DNA of 33,177 nucleotides. It comes from Candidatus Gottesmanbacteria bacterium RIFOXYB1_FULL_47_11 (GTDB taxonomy: Bacteria; Patescibacteriota; Microgenomatia; UBA10105; UBA927). Positions 14,892 to 20,635 of the stretch are shown here, in pieces. The notes below the pieces were generated by a model. The model worked only from the letters and a program-made list of their open reading frames with translations, was not told the origin of the DNA and searched no databases. The DNA lies in assembly GCA_001779455.1 (NCBI GenBank), contig MFKE01000019.1, positions 1-33,177 of the forward strand, in the 5' to 3' direction. Made by a program: the position numbers and the translations under genes. Each line of letters begins with the position of its first letter. Within the stretch, counting starts at the first letter, position 1.

Positions 14892-15548
14892 ATGAAAAAA
14901 GCATCAGTTGTCATGTCGGTTATTACCATACTGGCGTTGCCGGGTATAATTTTTGCTCAGGGTCAAGGCGCACAAGGGCAGGGCACATCTACTCTGCAGG
15001 GATATCAGGTGCAAAACCAAAATCAGGTGATCACACAAAATCAAGGTGAAGACACACAGCTACAGGTAGCTACTCAGGAACAGGAAAGCCTTGGCGACGG
15101 ACAAGGAGAAGGATTACAAATCCGCAACCAAAACGCTATTGAAAATATGAGCACGGTCGCAGCCCAGGTGCAACAGCTGTTACAGGTGAGAACAACCGGT
15201 GGAATCGGGGAACAGGTTCGACAAATCGCTCAGGAACAGAATCAGGCTCAGACACAGATTCAGAATCAATTAAACAAACTCGAATCTAAAGGCAAAATGG
15301 CCAGATTTCTAAGCGGGACTGATTACGGCGCTGTTAAAAATCTGAAAGCACAGCTTGTACAAAATCAGGTAAGAATTGATCAGCTGACGGAGTTGCAGAA
15401 CCAGCTTGTCAATCAGGGAGATATCACGATGGTTCAGGAAACAATCCAGGCCCTGATTGCGGAAAACACATCCTTACAGGAACGGATTACCTCAGAAGAG
15501 GGGACCAAAAGCATGTTCGGGTGGCTGTTCAGATTCTTTGCCAGATAA
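14892..15548 (+). CDS. Exported Gln/Asn-rich coiled-coil protein
   Basis: A 218-residue protein with a signal peptide (residues 1-22, IIFA-QG). The first part of the mature chain is very rich in Gln, Gly and Asn (QGQGAQGQGTSTLQGYQVQN). A long coiled-coil region follows (IGEQVRQIAQEQNQAQTQIQ to the C-terminus, about residues 95-200), ending with a hydrophobic aromatic segment FGWLFRFFAR. GGAGGT is well placed upstream. As the third gene of the ECF sigma operon it may be the extracytoplasmic sensor or a structural target. No family assigned. Confidence 0.75.
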   Translation: MKKASVVMSVITILALPGIIFAQGQGAQGQGTSTLQGYQVQNQNQVITQNQGEDTQLQVATQEQESLGDGQGEGLQIRNQNAIENMSTVAAQVQQLLQVRTTGGIGEQVRQIAQEQNQAQTQIQNQLNKLESKGKMARFLSGTDYGAVKNLKAQLVQNQVRIDQLTELQNQLVNQGDITMVQETIQALIAENTSLQERITSEEGTKSMFGWLFRFFAR

Positions 15549-15563
15549 CCAAGAAGGTACTTC

Positions 15564-15591
15564 TTGACAATATATTAGCATATGCTAATAT
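15564..15591 (+). promoter_or_regulatory. Promoter of arsR-glutaredoxin
   Basis: A consensus -35 TTGACA (15564-15569) and a -10 TAATAT (15586-15591), spacer 16. The -10 is followed by six bases and ATG 15598, so transcription would begin at the start codon. Confidence 0.7.
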
Positions 15592-15593
15592 AT
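15570..15593 (+). promoter_or_regulatory. 24-bp perfect palindrome, ArsR autoregulatory operator
   Basis: Each half contains ATATTAGCAT and its exact complement, with no spacer. It fills the space between -35 and -10, so a bound ArsR dimer would block polymerase. The sequence differs from the operator at 6412. Confidence 0.7.
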
Positions 15594-15597
15594 ATAC

Positions 15598-15864
15598 ATG
15601 TCATGCAATATATATTCCGCGTTAGGGAATGAAGTCCGGGCGAAATTACTTCTTTGTCTTGCCCGAAAACCCAAAAACGTAACAGAGATGATCCATACGT
15701 GCGGCTTAGCTCAATCGGCGGTTTCCCAGCATTTGGCAAAATTAAAATCGGCAAAATTAGTAGAAACGAAAAAAGAAGGCAAAGAGATTTTGTATTCAAT
15801 TAAATATAAAAAAGCAGCGGAAATCAGCCGGTTGCTCCGGTTATTACAAAAGGAGGTTCTATGA
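15598..15864 (+). CDS. ArsR family transcriptional repressor
   Basis: An 88-residue winged-helix protein. It shows the ArsR core: LGNEVRAKLLLCLARKPKNV, the recognition helix AQSAVSQHLAKLKSAKLV and the wing KKEGKEILYSIK. The classic ELCVCD metal site is absent; cysteines are at about residues 3, 20 and 35, so the signal may be sensed differently or may be a redox change. It has its own palindromic operator and a leaderless start, and the stop overlaps the glutaredoxin ATG by four bases. Confidence 0.92.
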   Translation: MSCNIYSALGNEVRAKLLLCLARKPKNVTEMIHTCGLAQSAVSQHLAKLKSAKLVETKKEGKEILYSIKYKKAAEISRLLRLLQKEVL

Positions 15865-16115
15865 ACTATGTAAAAGTTAAAGTGTATGCGACAACGACAT
15901 GCCCGTATTGCACCATGATAGCCGACTGGCTGACGGATAAAAAGGTTGCGTTTGAGAAAATTCTGGTTGATCAGGATCAGAAAGCAGCAATCGATATGGT
16001 CCGGCGGACCGGACAAATGGGTGTGCCGGTGACGGAAATAGTATTGAAAGACGGAAAATCGGAGTTTATCATCGGTTTTAATCAACCGCAACTGGCATAT
16101 CTGTTGGGCGTATAA
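15861..16115 (+). CDS. Glutaredoxin-like protein (CPYC)
   Basis: An 84-residue glutaredoxin/NrdH-like protein. The active site is TTCPYCTMIADWL (about residues 11-23), the cis-Pro loop is GVPVTEIV and the C-terminal helix carries GFNQPQLAYLLGV. It would reduce disulfides or mixed disulfides, using a thiol or thioredoxin-reductase-type electron source. Co-transcribed with ArsR (ATGA overlap), so it is probably induced by the effector of that regulator. Confidence 0.93.
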   Translation: MNYVKVKVYATTTCPYCTMIADWLTDKKVAFEKILVDQDQKAAIDMVRRTGQMGVPVTEIVLKDGKSEFIIGFNQPQLAYLLGV

Positions 16116-16136
16116 AATTTATGAAAGAAATATGTC

Positions 16137-16164
16137 TTGATTACTATATAAATAGTATTATAAT
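16137..16164 (+). promoter_or_regulatory. Promoter of the small-peptide/Excalibur operon
   Basis: -35 TTGATT (16137-16142), 16-base spacer, -10 TATAAT (16159-16164), six bases, then ATG 16171. Confidence 0.6.
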
Positions 16165-16170
16165 TAAATT

Positions 16171-16263
16171 ATGCAAAAACTACGGGGAAACAAAACGGTC
16201 CGTTTGGCCGTAATTATTATTTTGATCCTGGTCGTTTCCTACATGTTGTATTCAATGTGGTAA
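16171..16263 (+). CDS. 30-residue single-span membrane peptide
   Basis: ATG 16171 opens a 30-codon frame. Its product has a short basic N-terminus (MQKLRGNKTVR) and one hydrophobic helix ending SYMLYSMW. The start codon coincides with the predicted transcription start (TATAAT-N6-ATG), and the next gene begins three bases after its stop. It could be a real membrane peptide or a leader that couples translation to the next gene. Confidence 0.5.
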   Translation: MQKLRGNKTVRLAVIIILILVVSYMLYSMW

Positions 16264-16266
16264 TCT

Positions 16267-16710
16267 ATGGCGATCCCGAAATTTAAACCGCTTGCAAATG
16301 CCGGTGAGGGCACGAAAAAAGTTGCCAAACCCATCCTCATGGTAATTATCGCAATTTTGCTGGGGGCCTTTGGGCTGGAGGCAACGAACAATGACTGGGA
16401 TATAGGCAAAATATTGACCGGTACTCCGGTATCTGAAGCCGAAATACTGCGGGATGAAAAGGGAAATCTGAAGCAGGACGCGGCAGGCAATTTTATTACC
16501 AGGATCATGCGTGATAAAGAGGGTAATATCGTAAAAGATAACTCATCCGGAGGAAAATATACGGATGAGTATAACTGCGATGATTTTACGACGCAGCCGG
16601 AGGCGCAGAAATTTTATGACAAGGCAGGCGGAGTGAGTCAGGATACGAACAGACTTGACGGGGATAAAGACGGTATCGCCTGTGAAAGCTTACCACAAGG
16701 CGCGCAATAA
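16267..16710 (+). CDS. Membrane-anchored Excalibur calcium-binding domain protein
   Basis: A 147-residue protein with one membrane helix (about residues 23-41), a charged linker with repeated DEKGNL / DKEGNI units, and a C-terminal Excalibur domain from [18 protein letters not shown] to [12 protein letters not shown]. The DxDxDGxxCE calcium loop and the two cysteines (about residues 105 and 140) are present. Excalibur domains occur at the ends of secreted nucleases and surface proteins. No other catalytic domain is visible. Confidence 0.88.
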   Translation: MAIPKFKPLANAGEGTKKVAKPILMVIIAILLGAFGLEATNNDWDIGKILTGTPVSEAEILRDEKGNLKQDAAGNFITRIMRDKEGNIVKDNSSGGKYTDEYNCDDFTTQPEAQKFYDKAGGVSQDTNRLDGDKDGIACESLPQGAQ

Positions 16711-16745
16711 CAATCTTTAAAATTTCATCTGTGATTTTTGCCGCC

Positions 16746-17075
16746 TCAGGAGAGGCGTGATACCATTTCATCTTCCAGCGAGTACCATTTCTGGGTTGTA
16801 TTTTCCAGGAAGCGGTAATGGAGTATATAAGCAATAAATAATACGATAAGAGGAGCGGCAATAATCAGAAGTCTCGGGTTTTGTGCAACTATGGTGATAA
16901 ATGACGCTATCGACATGACTAATCCGACAAAGATGGTAACCAGAAGGTGAATAAGCCGCTCGTGCTGAATGCGCGCAATCATGTTCCGGTGATGATCCAA
17001 TATCCTTCCCCAATCAGCGTTTGACTCTTTTTCTAAAAGTATTTTTCGAATAGCATCGTCATGTGTTTTGAACAT
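16746..17075 (-). CDS. Small two-helix membrane protein
   Basis: A 109-residue protein starting MFKTHDDAIRK. A helical charged N-terminus (HHRNMIARIQHERLIH) precedes two hydrophobic segments (about residues 44-63 and 69-87), and a helical tail RFLENTTQKWYSLEDEMV ends it. No family recognised. An in-frame ATG at 17081 exists, but TATCAT on the minus strand (17082-17087) plus six bases favours ATG 17075. It ends tail-to-tail with the Excalibur gene and lies just after the cohesin gene on the same strand. Confidence 0.7.
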   Translation of the reverse strand: MFKTHDDAIRKILLEKESNADWGRILDHHRNMIARIQHERLIHLLVTIFVGLVMSIASFITIVAQNPRLLIIAAPLIVLFIAYILHYRFLENTTQKWYSLEDEMVSRLS

Positions 17076-17081
17076 ATACAT

Positions 17082-17087
17082 ATGATA
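17082..17087 (-). promoter_or_regulatory. -10 box of the small two-helix protein gene
   Basis: TATCAT on the minus strand, six bases, then ATG 17075; no Shine-Dalgarno. Confidence 0.4.
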
Positions 17088-17120
17088 GCACTAGGAATTC
17101 CTTTCGCAGAAGGCAAGAGG

Positions 17121-18050
17121 TTAGTCACAGAACTGCTGCTTACATTTAGTTATCCAAAGTGTTTGCTGTGCAGGGGGTAAATTAAGGTCCGTTATTATAG
17201 TGTTGCATTGAGCTTCACATGTCTTCGGATTTTTGTTAATTTGATTACAAGCCGTGAGACAATTGGCCAATATTTTTACATTCTCCTGAAATGGGATACA
17301 TGATTGCGCGCACTCGAGTTTCGTTTGCCTTGGTGTATTTGTGGGCGCATTTGGGGTAATCGGAGGCGTAGGAGTGCTTGTTGTAGCTGGCGTGATAGTC
17401 CCCGTGACCTGGGTTACCCCGGTGATCGTCGCATTGTGTTTACCCGCAAGTGCGTTTCCCGTTGTCCCTTTGACTGTGACCGTGGAATCATTCGTAAATC
17501 TGATCATCGAGTCTCCTGCGGTTTTTACTTTGATACGGATGATAGCAACATTTGCCGTGCCATTAAACGGCGCTGTGATTGGAGTTGTTAGGATCGCAGT
17601 TATCTTCCCGTTATCGGTTGACGGCTCCTGTAGTGCATTCTGGAACTTTGGCCCTTTGGTAAATCGTACGATTTCTATGGCATTTTTATTGTATGTCATA
17701 TCCAAGTGTACGGAGGTAACTAATTTGGTGTTTGTATTTACGGATATAGCGATGTTTTTTTCCTGTCCGATTTCTACAGTATTGGTAGAGGGGAGGAGCG
17801 ATAATACCGGTCCGGTATTACTTGCCCTGGAGCGGATGTCCCCCTGTTGGCTGAGCGCGAACATGCTTGCAGCAAGGCCGCCAAGAAGTAAAAATCCCGC
17901 AATAATCATAAGAAGATTTTTGGTTTTTGGCTTGTGTGATGGAGTGTAATCGGGCCCAACAGGCTCCTGTGGAGTAGGCGGAATCCCAGAAGAAACTGGC
18001 GAATCGAGGTCATTTATTTTCGGAACAGTTGAGGCATCTACTTTATCCAT
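17121..18050 (-). CDS. Membrane-anchored cohesin-domain protein with eight-cysteine tail
   Basis: A 309-residue single-pass protein. Residues 1-44 are Pro-rich and probably cytosolic; 45-66 is the membrane helix (LLMIIAGFLLLGG). Residues about 81-212 match a cohesin/CBM-like jelly-roll: VLSLLPSTNTVEIGQEKNIA, VTSVHLDMTYNKNAIEIV, DNGKITAILTT, NVAIIRIKVKTAGDSMIRF, STVTVKGTTGNAL. A Thr/Pro linker (216-242) is followed by a 60-residue domain with eight cysteines in CX3C/CX4C pairs (CAQSC, CLTAC, CEAQC, CKQQFC). Three genes directly upstream encode dockerin-like modules, so this protein is the likely surface receptor for those enzymes. There is no hydrolase domain in it. Confidence 0.82.
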   Translation of the reverse strand: MDKVDASTVPKINDLDSPVSSGIPPTPQEPVGPDYTPSHKPKTKNLLMIIAGFLLLGGLAASMFALSQQGDIRSRASNTGPVLSLLPSTNTVEIGQEKNIAISVNTNTKLVTSVHLDMTYNKNAIEIVRFTKGPKFQNALQEPSTDNGKITAILTTPITAPFNGTANVAIIRIKVKTAGDSMIRFTNDSTVTVKGTTGNALAGKHNATITGVTQVTGTITPATTSTPTPPITPNAPTNTPRQTKLECAQSCIPFQENVKILANCLTACNQINKNPKTCEAQCNTIITDLNLPPAQQTLWITKCKQQFCD

Positions 18051-18056
18051 GTGTCT

Positions 18057-18062
18057 ATACTA
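18057..18062 (-). promoter_or_regulatory. -10 box of the cohesin gene
   Basis: TAGTAT on the minus strand, six bases, ATG 18050. A consensus TTGACA (minus, 18086-18091) is nearby, but the spacing to this box is 23; it could instead serve a box around 18063-18068 (TACAAA). Confidence 0.4.
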
Positions 18063-18099
18063 TTTGTATATAGTTTTTGTATGTATGTCAAGGCGGGGT

Positions 18100-19212
18100 C
18101 TACACCCCAAAGTTGCCAACCAGCGCATTGTAATCAAACTCATCCACTTTGCCATTTTTTATAATATCTGCCTTGATCCATCCGGGAGAACCGGTTTTCC
18201 CAAAGTCGCCAACCAGCACGTTGTAATCAAACTCATTCACCTGGTTGTCCGGTGTATCTCCTTCGTCCGTCAGATCCGCAATGTTGCCGGCGGGAGAAGA
18301 AGTAGGGATAGGGGTAGTGGTAGGAGAGCCAACGGTGAAATATTGGTTAAGGTAAGCCATAATGGCTGTTTGGACAGTGGGTTCTAATAAAACTTGATAG
18401 ATACCGAAATGATCTCGTCCGGGCAGCATGATAAGCCGGGCAGGGATGTTGACTTCTTGAAGCATTTCATACATCCATTCTGATTGAACAGGTAAAGCTG
18501 TGATGTCCGCATCCCCATGTACAAGCAAGAAAGGGCCGTCGTCGCTTGAAATGTGGGTAACAGCAGAAAATTCATTCACATAATTTTGATTTCCTCCCAG
18601 AGAGTAAGAGGTAGGGTTAAAGCTGCCGAGTAAGTTTGGGTCGGTAAAATCATACGCTCCGGAAACAACGATAGTCCCCTGGGGTTTACTTGAGTAGGAT
18701 GGAAGGCCATACGCAGGATTTCTCGTATCATTTCTTGTGCCGACAACGGAAGCCAAGCTAGCACCGGCGGATACGCCGGCGACGATAATACGGTTAGGAT
18801 CAATGCGGTACGTCTCTGCATGTTGTTTCAGCCAGCGGATAACATATTGCGCGTCATCCAGCAGGTCCGGATACTTATGGTCGGGGGCAAGTCGATAGTC
18901 AGCAGAAGCGACATTATACCCGTGTGGGGTGACAAGCTCGCAAAGAGACGGAAATCCATCTTTTCTGGATCCTGCCCGCAGTCCGCCACCGTGAAAAAAT
19001 GCTATCGTTGGGCGTTGCATATTAGAATTATTTTTGGGTAAGCAGATATCAATTTTGAGCTCAAGGTTTTCTATGGTTTTATAGGTTAGGTCGAGTCTGG
19101 TGTTGTAGTTCGTTTCGGCGGCATAGGTTGATCGGGCGGCAATGAGACAAAGTATGACGACCGCATTAATTATCACAATATTTTTTATCTGATACCGATT
19201 TATATTGGACAT
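18100..19212 (-). CDS. Secreted alpha/beta-hydrolase esterase with C-terminal dockerin-like module
   Basis: A 370-residue protein: signal peptide (residues 10-31, TYAAE), an HSL/BD-FAE-type esterase domain (about 40-293), a short Pro/Thr linker and a dockerin-like module (309-370). The oxyanion motif is FFHGGG (74-77), the nucleophile elbow GVSAG (Ser148), Asp in HGDADIT (234/236) and His in GRDHFG (268). Such enzymes remove acetyl, feruloyl or other acyl groups from polymers, or act on lipids. The dockerin has two F-hand-like units, NEFDYNVLVGDFG and KNGKVDEFDYNALVGNFG. It lies 17 bases after the next enzyme gene and just before the cohesin gene. Confidence 0.85.
   Translation of the reverse strand: MSNINRYQIKNIVIINAVVILCLIAARSTYAAETNYNTRLDLTYKTIENLELKIDICLPKNNSNMQRPTIAFFHGGGLRAGSRKDGFPSLCELVTPHGYNVASADYRLAPDHKYPDLLDDAQYVIRWLKQHAETYRIDPNRIIVAGVSAGASLASVVGTRNDTRNPAYGLPSYSSKPQGTIVVSGAYDFTDPNLLGSFNPTSYSLGGNQNYVNEFSAVTHISSDDGPFLLVHGDADITALPVQSEWMYEMLQEVNIPARLIMLPGRDHFGIYQVLLEPTVQTAIMAYLNQYFTVGSPTTTPIPTSSPAGNIADLTDEGDTPDNQVNEFDYNVLVGDFGKTGSPGWIKADIIKNGKVDEFDYNALVGNFGV
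18103..18288 (-). repeat. Dockerin-coding repeat, copy 1 (esterase)
   Basis: Codes residues 309-370 of the esterase. The DNA is nearly the same as that at 19233-19418 and 20639-20824. It contains two internal units around AATCAAACTCATCCAC / AATCAAACTCATTCAC on the plus strand. Confidence 0.85.
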
Positions 19213-19229
19213 AAGAACGTTATTTAGTG

Positions 19230-20618
19230 TTATTTTCCTATCTCTCCTACCAGCGCATTGTAATCAAACTCATCCACTTTGCCGTTTTTAATAATATCTG
19301 CCTTGATCCACCCGGGAGTACCGGTTTTCCCAAAGTCGCCAACCAACACATTATAGTCATACTCATTCACTTGGTTGCCCGGTGTATCTCCTTCGTTTGT
19401 GAGGTCGGCAGGGTTGCCGGTGGGAGGGGGAGACGGGGTGACGGAGACGGAATAATTGGCAAGGATATAGTTATAGATATCTCCTTTTGTACCATCCGGT
19501 TTAATCATCCAAAAGCCATGGCAATCCGCGGGTTTTGTGGGGGGTTTTACTGAACACGCCTGGTCAAATAGGGTCCAAAGGTTTAGTCTGACCACCTTCC
19601 AGTCCATGGCAGCCTTGATTGCAGCTTCAGCGCTCTCAATGTTGACATCAGTGCGGTCTGTCATTTCCGGGTAGCCGATTTCTCCGATCATGACATTTTT
19701 TCCGCCGGGGAAATCCGGGTGATCCGGTGCTTTTTCGGCAATATAATTAAGGGCTTTTATCATGCTTTGCCGTGCCTGATCTGTAGACATAGGACCATAG
19801 GTTTCGTATGCACTGTAGGCAACAATATCGCACTCTGCGTATGGAATCACATCATTGGCAGAAGATGTTTTACCCCGCATTGCCCGGGATAGAACGCGGG
19901 CGATTTCGCAGGTGAGATATACTTTCATTCCACTTTCCGGGACTTCGGTTTTGGCGTCCCGGATTGCGCGGGCATACATATTTAAGAATTCAATTGCGTG
20001 CTCAACGTTACTTTGGGGAACATCAGAGTCATCACAGTCATTACCGGCTTGGCCTAAAGCGCAGCCGCCTTGAACTAACCGGTTATCCAGTTCGTTAACC
20101 GGAGCAATATAGAACGTTTTCCCTGACCCGCGGAATCGTGTCAACAGGTATTTGATGGCGTCTTTGACCTCAGTGTATGTTGAATTTATCTCTGCCTGTG
20201 TGTATGGAGTGGTTTTTATATGAATTGATGATTGCTGTATTGAAGTTTTTTTTACTGCTTCAATATACAGCGTAAAATACTTAATCGGTTTCGTCAGCAC
20301 CGCCTGAAATTGAGGGAGTTGCATCATGCTTTTCATGTCGGATACATTGAGTTTACCGTCTTGGCAGTATTGATCAGCCTGGTGGTAGCATCCCCCGCCC
20401 GTAGAACACAAACTCCCCGGGATCATGATCAGTTCAAGGCCGGCAAAGCCCAGTTCTCTGGTTTTTTGTGCACCATACTGCATAAAATCGCCTTGCGCGG
20501 TACGGTCGGGGTATTCTCCGCATGAGTTTGTTACTCCAAGACGTTCGTCGATGGCAGCAGCATATACTTTGGAGGTTAACAAGGGAATCAATACAAGGAA
20601 GAGAAATATTTTTTTCAT
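19230..20618 (-). CDS. Secreted TIM-barrel-like hydrolase with C-terminal dockerin-like module
   Basis: A 462-residue protein: signal peptide (1-21), a glycosidase-like domain (about 22-390), a Pro-rich linker (PSPPPT) and a dockerin-like module (401-462). The domain starts DERLGVTNSCGEYPDRT and shows clan GH-A-like landmarks: an acid/base candidate in FYIAPVNELDN (Glu176) and a nucleophile candidate in MIGEIGYPE (Glu313), with WTLFDQ near the last strand. I cannot name the GH family. It is paralogous to the next enzyme gene upstream over its full length. A possible -10 TAGAGT lies seven bases before the start. Confidence 0.75.
   Translation of the reverse strand: MKKIFLFLVLIPLLTSKVYAAAIDERLGVTNSCGEYPDRTAQGDFMQYGAQKTRELGFAGLELIMIPGSLCSTGGGCYHQADQYCQDGKLNVSDMKSMMQLPQFQAVLTKPIKYFTLYIEAVKKTSIQQSSIHIKTTPYTQAEINSTYTEVKDAIKYLLTRFRGSGKTFYIAPVNELDNRLVQGGCALGQAGNDCDDSDVPQSNVEHAIEFLNMYARAIRDAKTEVPESGMKVYLTCEIARVLSRAMRGKTSSANDVIPYAECDIVAYSAYETYGPMSTDQARQSMIKALNYIAEKAPDHPDFPGGKNVMIGEIGYPEMTDRTDVNIESAEAAIKAAMDWKVVRLNLWTLFDQACSVKPPTKPADCHGFWMIKPDGTKGDIYNYILANYSVSVTPSPPPTGNPADLTNEGDTPGNQVNEYDYNVLVGDFGKTGTPGWIKADIIKNGKVDEFDYNALVGEIGK
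19233..19418 (-). repeat. Dockerin-coding repeat, copy 2
   Basis: Codes residues 401-462 of the first hydrolase. It differs from copy 1 at scattered bases, mostly in the upstream F-hand, while the preceding catalytic domain is unrelated to the esterase. Confidence 0.85.
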
Positions 20619-20635
20619 TATATCTACTCTATCAC

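Noticed and set aside
16743-16760. GCCTC-AGGA-GAGGC hairpin between the Excalibur gene and its convergent neighbour as a terminator
   Set aside because: The stem is only five base pairs, T residues precede rather than follow it, and it overlaps the end of the minus-strand gene.
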